Positions 20,164-30,862 of a stretch of DNA of 64,000 bases are shown one piece after another. Positions within the stretch are counted from its first letter, which is position 1. Each line of letters opens with the position of its first letter. The position numbers were made by a program, and so were the translations under genes. A model generated the notes under the pieces. It ran no database searches. It saw only the letters and a list, made by a program, of their open reading frames with translations, and was not told the DNA's origin. The DNA comes from Alisma plantago-aquatica (lineage: Eukaryota > Streptophyta > Magnoliopsida > Alismatales > Alismataceae): assembly GCA_963693085.1 (NCBI GenBank), contig OY856409.1, forward strand, positions 1,617,537,711 through 1,617,601,710. The letters run 5' to 3'.

Positions 20164-21565
20164 ACGTCAACGTACTGTGTTTTAAGATTAATCGATATGA
20201 TCAGTTTTTGGTTTTACTGTCTTTTATTTATTCCATAGATGTGAATATTTAAAGAACTGATCTAAATATCCAATTAATGCCACATGATCCCAAACTAATA
20301 TATACATATATGATATGGTTTATATATGAAATCGATACACGTCACTTAAAATGGTTTTGATGGTGGATGTGTATCATGGTTATAGCCTATAAACCCCTAT
20401 GTGTGCTTGGTTGATTGTGGTTGTTTGCATCTCGGTTTGCGCACTGATACATATTCTTCTTTTCTTGATGTAACTCAAGATAACTCAAGATTCTCTTCTA
20501 CCTTTTCTCCTCCCGAATGTAACTCAGGGTTTCCCAAAGTTTATGTAAAGTTTTATTTCCTATTACATCAAAGATTGGCAGGTGCCTAGATGAGCAGTTG
20601 AAGGTGCGAGACGATCAGATGGAGGTGCCAACCGACCGGCTGGTGGACCAAGACGACCGACTGATGGTACAATTGGAGACCTGATGAGGAGCAGATAACC
20701 TAACGAACCGACCGTCTAGAGGAGCCCGACAATCGATTGGAGACAACCAACTGACCAGCCAGGAGGCGAGCCGATCAGTCGTGTGATGAGCTGATCAAAC
20801 TTGGAATGGCCTAAGTACAAGATCTTCATCAACAATAGGTTTCATGTGATGTAGACCTAGATGACCGTAATTCCTTGTGGCTCAAGGAATTATAATAGTA
20901 TGGTCATAATCATCACTTTATCGTTATTGCATGTTTTTGTTGTGGGATATAGCATGTATATGATTCATACTATAAATGTGGTGATTGGATATGTATATGC
21001 ATATATAAACATATTAAAACCCCTCAATAAAATATTAAGTCTTAGATGCCTTCCATTAGCGGCACACATGAAAAGCTTGATTTACCAAGCATAGGTTACA
21101 CCAAAGTGTGGTGCGCGGTCTATCTCGTGGAAGTGTGATGGTAGACATGTAGGTTCTGCCAAAGTAGGGTGCATGTTTATCGTGTCAGCTTTTGGGTTAG
21201 ACTTACCTGGTGATTCTTAGAGAGTCTAAGATCCAGAGGCATGGAGATGATCATGGAAAAGAGTTGCGCATGTCATCTATCCAAGAGTTGCATATGATGC
21301 AATTGGCATGATGGCCTACCTAAATAGTCTGGTTGTGGGCAATCAGCCAAAGTTGACTCATGATTAGATGAAATATAGATCTTAGCTCACTAGAAGGTTG
21401 TACGCTACAATCTTCCAAATTGATAGTAAGGGCTATCAATTTGAACAAAATAGGGGGAGAGATAATTAATTAAAGGCTTAATTATATCATCAAAATTTTC
21501 AAATCGATCAAATTAAGTCAAAAGAGTTTTGGACTAAAATTGCATATTTTCTTTTTATAGAACAA
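20164..21565 (+). other. Copia-A leader, non-coding
   Basis: 1.4 kb of untranslated leader. At 20580-20810 there are degenerate repeats of GACCGACTG/ACCGACCGG, similar in flavour to the CCGGTT motifs of the LTR. No open frame with a recognisable product. Confidence 0.55.
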
Positions 21566-22440
21566 ATGGCTGTCAACAGTAATCACTTTTCATTGTGATC
21601 GGTCCTTGAGAAGGACAAGATGAATGGGACTGATTTCATGACTGGTTTAGGACATTGAGAATTGTTCTCACTCAAGAGCGAAAGCTCTATGTCCTAGATA
21701 CACCAGTGCCAGAGGAACCCACTCCCACTGCACAAAAGACAGAAAGGAATGCTTACAAGAAGCATACTGAAGATTCCATTGATGCGAAGTACTTGATGTT
21801 GTGCTCAATGAACTATGAGTTGCAGAGACAACATGAGAACATGGATGTCATTAAGATGGTTCAACATCTCAAGAACATGTATCAAGACCAAGCATGGAAA
21901 GAGAGATATGATGTATCCAGGGTGTTGTTCACGTGTGTCATGACAGAAGGAGACCTAGTTGGCCCTCACACATTCAAGATGATTGGGTATGTGGAGAACC
22001 TGACAAGACTGGGATTCCCTTTAAGGCAAGAGTTGGCTACTGATGTGATACTGCAATCGTTGCCAGAATCTTACAGTTAGTTTGTGATGAACTACAACAT
22101 GAACAACTTTAATAAGCCGTTGATAGAGTTGTTGGGCATGTTGAGGACAACCGAGGCACAGATGAAGAAAGACAAACCCAAATATGTGATGTTGATCAGC
22201 AGAAAGAAGGGTAAGTCTAAAGGCAAGGGCAAGGGCAAGGGCAAAGTAAAGAAAGGTTCTGATGCTAGCCAATAGCCCAAGTCATCTTCAGCTCTCAAGG
22301 CCAAAGGAGGGGTAAATAAGGGAGGAAAATGTCACCATTGTCATGATCTAGGACAGTGGAGGAGAAATTGTCCTCTCTATCTGGATGAACAAAATAAGAA
22401 GGAGGGGATGGAAGTCTCCACCTCATGTATTATGAAATAA
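21566..22440 (+). pseudogene. Copia-A gag remnant
   Basis: ATG at 21566. Broken by TGA at 21596-21598, an apparent one-base loss near 21640, TAG at 22078-22080 and TAG at 22273-22275, ending at TAA 22438-22440. After 21655 everything stays in one frame. The capsid domain is recognisable (LRIVLTQERKLYVLDTPVPE, YDVSRVLFTCVMTEGD, ATDVILQSLPESY), followed by a Lys/Gly tract. The zinc knuckle CHHCHDLGQWRRNC (22330-22371) has Gln where the metal-binding His belongs. Both TAG stops lie where related proteins usually have Gln. Confidence 0.88.
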
Positions 22441-23440
22441 ACTTAAAATAATTCTTTATCTCAGATATATGATACCAGGAGAAGGATCTAACATATATGA
22501 TATGCAAGATCTGAAAAGAAGTGATGGCCTTTGTGAAAGGACCAAGAAGGAGCACTTATCATTGGAGCAAGTGTTTCTGCCATAGATAGGAGTACATTTT
22601 AGTTTATTTCAGCCCAAAGGGCATGTAATAGAGTTATGAACTGCTATTTCATTTTGTCAATAAATGGAAACACTTTATTTTTGCATCTTGTAATGACAAG
22701 GATGTCTATCAATAAAGTTGATGTTTCAATTTCAAAGATATGATCTTTTGTGGCAATGCCTTATTTATCTTGTGGTACTTGGTATGCATAAGATAAAATT
22801 ATACCTAAAAGTTATTGATGTCTCAAACAATTAATTAGCATTATCATGAGAAATTCATTTCTAGCTTCCATGTTGATGGATAGGCAGACTCTTTTGGTTG
22901 TGAACCAGTAAGAGATATGATTGTATTGGGCATGATGACAAGTCAATCTTCACTAGATGTAGTGGGAGAATGACTATTCTATTAGGTATAATACATATTG
23001 ATGCCTATTGGAATAAATGCTAATGCTTCAGATGATATTTAGTGAAATGTCAATATGAATATCTTGAAGTGTTCACGAATATCATAAATGAAGTACAAAC
23101 TTGGTAAAAGTATTAATTCTTTAATGATACCAATGAATGGGATACTTAAACCAAATGTTTGAGGACCTTGTGAGTAATTATGATAATGTATCATAGAGAA
23201 CTCATGATTAAGGCATAGTGATGTCTAAATCAAAGAAGGAATCATACTCTAAAGAGTTAGAGCATGATCATTGAATAACTAACCTTCTAGAATTCTTCTA
23301 AAGAATGTGCTTTACACTAAATAAAGGATATTAAGAATCACAAGTGTTGTGGATTCTCAAAGTTCCTTATGTAACATATACACCTCATATATCTAGGTGA
23401 TGAATTGGTCATATGATGACCCAATAATCTAGATGGTCTT
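22441..23440 (+). other. Copia-A internal region where protease/integrase would be
   Basis: About 1 kb with no recognisable protease or integrase motif. A complete copia element would need roughly 2 kb here, so an internal deletion plus decay is likely. Confidence 0.5.
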
Positions 23441-24870
23441 AAGGGACCCGATTTTGAGCCATGGCTTGAGGTCATAAGATCCAAAATGACTTCCATGTGA
23501 ACCAATTAAGGTATGACCTTATGGTAGCACTTGATTGGGATAAAACCCATAAGTGCAATTGGGTCTTAAGAGTTAAGACTAACATGGATGACATTTAGAG
23601 GAAGGATCATGCTTAATGTTGGAACTTGAAAGACTATGAAATTTGGCATATGGATATTAAAACCACATTCCTAGAAGGAATAAGATAAGGCTGTGCATGT
23701 GATATAACCTGAAGGGTTTTGTGAATCCAATAATGCAAAAGTTGTCTATAAGTTACAAGGGATTAATCAATATGATTGATAAAATACAAGAAACTCAGAG
23801 CTGGAAGTCTTTACTTTAATTATATAGTCAAAAGGTTTGACTGATATATCAAAATAAAGAAGGGATCCATGATTACAAAGATTTAGTGGGAGCGTATTCA
23901 CATTCCACATGATGATGAGGAATGAAATGTTCTAAAATGGAAACTGGTGTGGAAATACCTTCTTTAAGGGAAGACAGAGAAATTTCCTATGTGATAGGAA
24001 TAGAGATCTACAGAGATAGTTCTTGAAAAATCTCTTGACATGGTAAAGAGAGAACATACATTGGCATTCTATACTGAAGGGTTCAGTATGCACAGATTCA
24101 GTGGGAGAAAACTTATCCATGTTACATGGAGCTAGTATCTTAGATGCCAAGTGTCCCAAATTCCTATGAAGAATAGGAACACATAGATATATATGGATCT
24201 ATCATGAATGTAATCATCTCATTATCTTGTATGTATTAGACATGATAAGAAAATATGCATTAATCATCTTGTATGTATTGGACATGACAATATGATGTGC
24301 TCATCCTATTAACTCGTGTCACAAGTGGATGTCTGTCCACTTCCAGTGAGGGTCACTGGAATACCATGAAGAACTTGTTTGGTACTTATGAAGTACTAGT
24401 TCTATGGTAATATAAGGAAGAGTTGGGTGTAAAGAGTTACACTGATGCAAGCTTCTGAAATGACTAGAATATGATCACAAAATATAAAAAATATAAAAGT
24501 GAATATTAGTTGATAAATGGAAACATTTCGATTGAAAAATTAGTTTAATTCTAAAAGGGAATGCTGAGTATTCTTATGTTATGAACAATAGAGGATATTA
24601 TATGAATTCAGAAGTTCATAGAGATGAATATATAGATATTCCAACCATTGATGACAAGTAGTAATACTAAGTCAAACAATGGAGCTAAGTGTTAGCCAAG
24701 GAATATTAGATCACATATTACGGCAACTCCATCTCATACGATATGTCATACAGCGAAGAGATGTGAAACATGCAATATAATGACTAAAGCAAAGTGTTGC
24801 TAACTCACTGCGTTAGCACTTGAGCACCAGAAACATGTGGGACATGTTTGGAGATCACTAAGAATATGAT
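23441..24870 (+). pseudogene. Copia-A reverse transcriptase and RNase H relics
   Basis: Broken reading frames still show copia polymerase landmarks in order. There is a WLEVIRSKM-like stretch (~23465), HMDIKTTFLEG near 23645-23680 (cognate of the copia RT MDVKTAFLNG block), PEGFV near 23710 and KVVYKLQG near 23740. YTDASF (~24440) comes from RNase H. Stops and shifts are dense, so no product is expected. The YVDD box cannot be found. Confidence 0.75.
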
Positions 24871-24894
24871 TCAAAGGTGATTGGCTCGTAGTGC

Positions 24895-24905
24895 ATGTGG
24901 GAGTA
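24895..24905 (+). promoter_or_regulatory. Copia-A polypurine tract
   Basis: GTGGGAGTA directly before the 3' LTR; typical copia position and composition. Confidence 0.65.
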
Positions 24906-27020
24906 TGTTGGTATGTATGCCCTGAGAGCCAATCATAGGATGATTGGATTAGGATACATTAAGATTGATTTGATAAATATCAAAGGCAAGCTTCCAATTT
25001 ATTCTGGTTCAATCAGTTATGAGATAATGATAGATAAGAATGTCTAGAGAATGACAGTACTCAATGATGTATGTCTTCAGGTTGAGGACCTGAAGAGTGA
25101 GATCATACAGATGCTAAGAATGAGTACATTCTTGTTTTGTCCCTAGTCGGATGTCATTGTGGAAGGTTGATATACAACAATGACACAACAAGACTAGAGT
25201 GTGTGTTGGTTGCTGACAAAGTCTCATTAGTCATGATATGTGATATCAAACCAAGCACATAGATACATGTTAGAGAATAGTGTATCAGACATACCCACCG
25301 TGAGAGTGAAACATGGAACCATGACATGGTAGCTACAATTAGCTCTCACAGTGATGGTGGTGATTGTGATTCTTAGACCTAAAATCACTGCACTAATCAC
25401 ATGTCATTGGGTACACTTTGACATCATCAAATGTGGTCCTGAAATATGGATTGTTATAAAGGTGAAGATTGGGTGACTTTGACACATGGGGTTTTGACTT
25501 TGAGTGATAGATATGGGATTTGCCCCTCCTGAGGGAGTATGATGTCCATGGCCACTTGATAAGCGATACTGAGAAAGGCATGCGCATGCACGTGTGAGTC
25601 AATATGTGATATTGATGGCACACATATCTCAGGCAGTCTGCTTTGGATCATGGAACATGAATGAACGTTGAAAGGATGACAGTTCTATGCCTTGAGTTCA
25701 TTCAAGATATCATAGACAAAGGAATTATACATTCACTAGAACACCGATCACAGACTTTAGGATTGAATGTTGTCTCCTACTTTCCTTTTGACTTGGGTAG
25801 CACCGATGTGTGACTAGGCACCGCTCTTTGCTTGTGATGTCATAAGTTGTTATGGACATTCACTGCCAACGTGAGATGGGACCTATAGGGTCACATACAA
25901 AGGATTTATCTACAAGAGGAGTTTATCCATGAATGATGTTTGGATTTATTACTAAAGGTTTTTAGGTACTCAATCAAACATTCAATCAATTGACTTGACT
26001 CAGAATCATCAAGTTCATGTGTTGAACTAACTGATTTGATTGTCAAATTGATTGAGAACTACATTGATTGTGTTCTGCACAATTTGGACCACCAACTGAC
26101 TGGTTCACTGGGTGAACCGATCAGCTCATGGTTAGTGAGATGACTAGTTCATTTCATGAACTGATTAGTTCGACTGGACCAAACGAGCAAGGGTGGGTTG
26201 TCTCGATTTGTGAGAAAAGTTTTTCGTTTCACTTGCCCAATTTGATTGAGATCAGAATTGATCTTTGTATTAATTAGAAATGAAAGAGGAAAGTTAATTG
26301 GAGGTGAGTCGAGAATGTGAAATGACTGGTTCACTGGGTGAACTGATCGACTCACACTCCCAACCGACTAGATTGTTTGTGAAACTATTGGTTCGACTAC
26401 CATAGTGCAATCAGTTCATGGAAATTCCAGACCCTTCTACTCCCACTTTAGTCTCGCATTGCCCGGGGCTAAGAACCCTAACCCTGACCCCTCCTATATA
26501 TAGAGGGGTACTGAGTGCTTCTGAGATAACATAACTCAGAACATCAGTTGCTTTGTACAGTTGTTATCCTCCCTGGTTGTGGTAACTGAGAGATCCCAAG
26601 CAAGTTCTACCCGTACAGGGAGGAACAACAATGGAAAGACATCTATAGAAAAACAACTGATTATGGGACAATGTGTTGGTGACTAGTACGCTGACAGAAG
26701 GGGATGACTCCTTCTAGTGTCCTATGGGATAGGACAACTAGAGTTCTCGGTGGTCCGTGTGGACTATCTATAGAGGTGGAAGGTTTCTACCGCTCCAGAG
26801 GACGACAGTCAACCACAGTCTGCATAGACGCCGTCAAAGACAAGGTGGTTGAAGACCGCCCTTGTTGCGAGGTATTGTCACTGAGAAAGCCTCAGGATCA
26901 AGTATGACTCACTAAAACCATCCCTCCTATTTCATAGTCATTGATGCGATCCATGGTTATGGTTTGTGTTGAGAGAAATTTTTTGTTTCCGTTGCCTTCT
27001 CCCTCACCTAAAACCCAACA
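24906..27020 (+). repeat. Copia-A 3' LTR, 2115 bp, uninterrupted
   Basis: Starts TGTTGGTATG after a purine-rich GTGGGAGTA tract and ends CCCAACA. It serves as the empty-site reference for both the LINE (near 25254) and Athila-1 (near 25727) insertions. The TATA box is at 26495-26502. Confidence 0.92.
26095..26400. repeat. Palindromic motif array in copia-A 3' LTR
   Basis: GGTTCACTGGGTGAACC (near 26102 and, as the variant ending GAACTG, near 26328) plus decayed versions (AGTTCATTTCATGAACTG). Counterpart of 19202-19510. Confidence 0.75.
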
Positions 27021-27025
27021 GATAG
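27021..27025. repeat. Target-site duplication of copia-A, right copy
   Basis: GATAG, matching 1500-1504. Confidence 0.85.
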
Positions 27026-27789
27026 CACCCCCAACATGTATCTACCCCCATCTTCCCATTTCCAATCAATAAAAAAAGTTTAAATGCAAAGCCACACCAC
27101 CACTCCAAGTTATAGGTATACTCTGTAGGAATTTTCTATGTGGACACAATTTTGGGACACATAATGGAATAGATTTTGTCCTTTTAACATAGAACAAGAG
27201 ACATAACTAATAAGATATGTTATTTTATTTGGTTTCCTCATGTTTTGTGGTAGAAAATGACTTGTGTTCCATTTTGAGTCCCAAAAATGAGTCCACATAA
27301 AAGACCCATACACCATAGTTCCCATCCCAACTAGCCATCATACCACAATTAATGCTATTAGTGATATATATTCCTCTAACACACACCAAATGTCCGAAAG
27401 GATCTAGGCCTTCAAATCATGTATACACATCAATCAACTTTTATGCCCACTTGACCCCAAGATGTTAGGTGACTCCAAACATCTCTTCCCTCACTCAAGT
27501 TAGTTGGCAAAGTCTGGCTTTGACAACTCCCTTATAAAAAATACTCTCAAGTCATATATGGCCAACCAACCTCTGATCTATTGTTGTAACCAGATTTCTA
27601 ATTCCAATGTCTCCATGAGTTGCAAAACCCAATCTCCCCCAATTAAGGAGAAACCATCACTCCATCCCAACAAAGACACATGACTCCACTTATGGTATAT
27701 GCATTGAGTTTCACATATCAGGTCGTTCCCAAACACGTCCTAAAAACTTGATGTGTAGTAAGTAGAGTTGACAAATTTGTTGGTCCTAA
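27026..27789. other. Old flank between copia-A and copia-B, contains a foldback element
   Basis: AT-rich and non-coding. Apart from the foldback at 27128-27306, nothing recognisable. Confidence 0.5.
27128..27306. mobile_element. MITE-like foldback element, ~179 bp
   Basis: The terminal ~40 bases are inverted copies: left 27128-27168 (TATGTGGACACAATTTTGGG) and right 27267-27306, whose complement reads TATGTGGACTCATTTTTGGG. The centre is AT-rich and non-coding. Size, inverted ends and AT-rich core fit a MITE. No clear target duplication could be fixed, so the superfamily is open. Confidence 0.65.
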
Positions 27790-28464
27790 ATGTTCTCATG
27801 AGGGGGGAACTAAGCTAACAATAGTTAAATATAATTAATTAGATATTAAAAATATATCTTAGGATAACTATGCAAGTATGAAAATCAAGAGAGAGAGAGA
27901 GAGAGATTAAACAAACACATGTGTAAGCCGCATTTCTAGTGGTTCCATCTCAAAAGATGTAGCTCCACTACCTAGATGGGTCAATCTCTAGAATTTTCAA
28001 CCTTGAGTCACTCCTTATATTCGATCTCAAGAGTTACACCACGTGACCAACTTTTTCAAGGATACATGCTATATTAGCTTCACTTTTCATAGGAAGGGTG
28101 TGAACAAACTTACAAGGGACATGCCTACCCTTACCAATGATCTTCATCCCTCTAAAGGACTTACCCATCAGTCCATCATTGACTAAGAGTGTTTAGACTT
28201 CACCAAGGACTTACCCACTCTTGACGAGGATCTACCTACTTTGACTTCACCTTCACAAATGAGAATCTTTTTCCACCAAAGGATACATTCCCTTGCTCTA
28301 AGGCCACCACCATCAAACTCCTCTTCTTCAGCATACAATATTCCCAAGAGGATCCTTCCTTATCCAAGGACCTCCTATATTTCTTCTCTTTTCCAACAGA
28401 GAGAGCACACTTCTAATGAGACAATTTGATAGGTAGATAAGTGATATCCTAACAAGATATACAT
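27790..28464 (-). repeat. Copia-B left (3') LTR, part 1
   Basis: Aligns with about 50760-51390. Contains a (GA)n run at 27889-27906. It is cut by Tekay-1; TACAT 28460-28464 is that element's target duplication. Confidence 0.68.
28460..28464. repeat. Tekay-1 target-site duplication, left copy
   Basis: TACAT, repeated at 46836-46840. Confidence 0.88.
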
Positions 28465-30719
28465 TGTTACGACCCGCGTCGAGCTTAACCTGTAAGTATG
28501 CTGTTAAGCATGTGTTTTAGCTGCTTTGCTAAGCTGTAAGCTTGTTTTTGTTAATAATGTTTATAATGGATACGATATGTGCTTAGTGTGAATCCTAGCT
28601 CTTAAAACGTGTAAGATCTTACGCTTGAAGCGTTTCCAGAGAAATCGTTCGAATCTGACCTTCGAGTCAAAAGTTGCATGTTTTTGGGCTTGTAGGGACC
28701 CGTTTGTAGTTTTTGGAAGTTCTTGGACTTAGCGTTTTGGTCCCTAAGTTTTCCTCCTTATCTCTTCTTTCCCCCTTATCCGTTTCTTTCCAGAAATGAG
28801 AGAACGCAGAAGCGTTCTTCTTCCTTCGCGTGAGAAAGAAAGAGAGAGAGAGAGAGAGAAAGAGAGCTGAGAAGGGAAAAGCATCTTGGAGCCCTGGAGT
28901 TGCTCCGGCCTGCAGCTGTGGCCTTCCTTCTTCCCTCCTTCCATCTTCTTCTCCATCAAATCGATCTAGCTAGCAGCAGGAGCTGCGGTTGCAAGGAGAT
29001 AGCATGAAGATTAGGGTGCAAGAGCAGCCCTAGCTCGTCTTTCTTTCCCCCTCCAGCTAGTCCCTGGTGGTGTGCACCTTTTGCAAGTGATTTGCAACGC
29101 AAATCGAGGGTTTTGCCCGTCGATTCGAGTGAAATCGACACCTGCAGGTCCGTTTTTATTTTCTGTCTGTGCGCGGTTCGGCCGAGTTCCTTGTTTAGGA
29201 TTTCGAACAACGTTTTGGCCGGCCGAGTTTGGTCTTGAATCGGCCGAGTTTCTTTTGTAGGTAAACGAGCTGTGTTTCGATCGGCCGAGTTTCCCAGTGG
29301 ATCGGCCGAGTTTCTTGCTGATCGGCCGAAGTTGGTCGGCCAAGTTTCAGAAACTGTGAAGTGATCGGCCGAGTTCCAGAGTGATCGGCCGAGTTTCAGA
29401 ATGTGAGTGGCAGTTCATTCAGAAATCATTATTTAACTCATTTTAAATGCTTATTTGCTTCAGTATCAGTTGGTATGACTCTTAAGCAGTGTAGCACGTA
29501 CAATAGTGTATGATTGATTCATTGGAAACTTGAAATATGCATGAAATGTGATATTCCTGTTTAAATGGTAATATGTTAATCAGTTAATAGACTTAGGTGC
29601 CCTAACACCGTAGAACCCCTTTGACAGATCTGCTTCTTAGGGGTGAAACTCGTGTTGCAACATTATCCGTGCGGAGTCATGGAGACACGAGGACAGAGAG
29701 CCAGTGTCCAACAACAACGCGTGCGATGTCACGGTGGCACTCGAGAAAATTGGGGGTTATTGCAACAAGATCCGTGCGGAGTCATGGAGGTAACCCCGTG
29801 AGACTCTCCGCCTGTGTACTCAGGTTCGAGGAGGAGTCTAGAGCACTCGATGTAGTGCAGTGAGGCCGATGAGCCTGAAGGCCGATGAGCCTGGGGTCCT
29901 GTGGCAGAGCAGGGCTGGCGTCAGACTTAGCATTTCCCGGGTGTGTCGCTAAGTCTTGTACGGTGGGATCGTAGTTCGCTACAGATCGTTGTATGCAGGG
30001 TACACTGCATATGATTAGGGCATAATAATATAAATATGTAATCATATAGGATCACAGTAAATTAATATGCTAAGAGATCCGAACTTTTGTGCAAATTCTA
30101 TATATCTGTTTATTTACTTAAAATATCTGTCGTTGCATAGAAATGTGATTATTATCTGCAAATCTGCTATGTCATTAGAACTGCCCTGCTTGTACTGTAT
30201 ATATGTTTTATTTCAATTTTATAAACCTGACGAGTTGTTTATTGATAGCTAAATGAAAGGCTATTCACTGAGCGAGTAGGCTCATACCTCTACTCAAAAC
30301 ATTTTCAGGTCATCACCAGCAGCAGGAATCTGAAGGATCCGTTCATCCTAACGTTTAGTCTGTAGAAGCTATATATAGTTAGAAGTTAGAGGTCTCTTAG
30401 TCCTTTCCCCTCGATCCTTGGGACATGGTGTGGGTGAGAGAAAGTATGTATGGAGAATGTGTAAAAGATGTAAATTAACTGTTATGCTTTATTTTATGTT
30501 GAACAATGTAATATGTTGTAGACACTCTTTATATCGCTAGTCAGATTAATAAAAATGCTTCCGCAGTTTGTTTAGATTTAGTTTACAGCATAAATCGGAT
30601 TATCCCTTTAATGTCTTTAAAAATGTTTTAAAAAGTTCTCAGTGATTTGTTTATGTGATAATCCCTCCGTCGCGCCCTAATCTCGTGATTAGTAGTTAGA
30701 GTGAGATCGAGGTGTGACA
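28465..30719 (+). repeat. Tekay-1 5' LTR, 2255 bp
   Basis: Contains a (GA)n tract (28838-28865), a palindrome GAACGCAGAAGCGTTC near 28802, the GGCCGAGTTTC repeat block (29175-29400) and, from about 29540, a 3' half closely shared with the Tekay-2 LTR. Confidence 0.94.
29175..29400. repeat. Degenerate CGGCCGAGTTTC repeat cluster in Tekay-1 5' LTR
   Basis: About nine copies of a 12-16 base motif around ATCGGCCGAGTTTC with irregular spacing and CGGCCG palindromic cores. The 3' LTR copy (45270-45515) has one extra unit of about 20 bp near 45288. Confidence 0.88.
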
Positions 30720-30722
30720 TCT

Positions 30723-30734
30723 TGATATCAGAGC
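30723..30734 (+). promoter_or_regulatory. Tekay-1 primer binding site (initiator tRNA-Met)
   Basis: TGATATCAGAGC, one mismatch from TGGTATCAGAGC, 3 bases after the LTR. Confidence 0.85.
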
Positions 30735-30862
30735 ATAGGTTGAGTATATGAATACTCTAAGTCCAGGTCAGGGGACGATAAGAGACCAATAGGATTAAGG
30801 TTTAGGTGTCTTTCTTCTATCTGTAGTTTTCTAATAGGAAATATTCTGTTATATCATTGCAG

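Larger units (their letters stand above)
1505..27020 (+). mobile_element. Copia-A: decayed Ty1-copia LTR retrotransposon containing nested insertions
   Basis: The LTRs begin TGTTGGTATG and end AAACCCAACA, a short inverted terminal pair. The 5-bp duplication GATAG flanks the element at 1500-1504 and 27021-27025. The 3' LTR is 24906-27020 (2115 bp). The 5' LTR runs 1505-20149 but is interrupted by a LINE and an Athila-like element; with those and their TSDs removed it is about 2139 bp, matching the 3' LTR. The internal part (20150-24905) keeps a broken gag and relics of reverse transcriptase and RNase H. Protease and integrase are not recognisable, so the element is not autonomous. The gag style (LRIVLTQERKLYVLDTPVPE) fits Ty1-copia of the Tork/TAR/Angela type, but the lineage is tentative. 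Confidence 0.9.

Noticed and set aside
29621..29863. 80-codon frame in the Tekay-1 LTR, repeated at 45737-45979
   Set aside because: LTR sequence; present twice only because both LTRs carry it, with no recognisable product.
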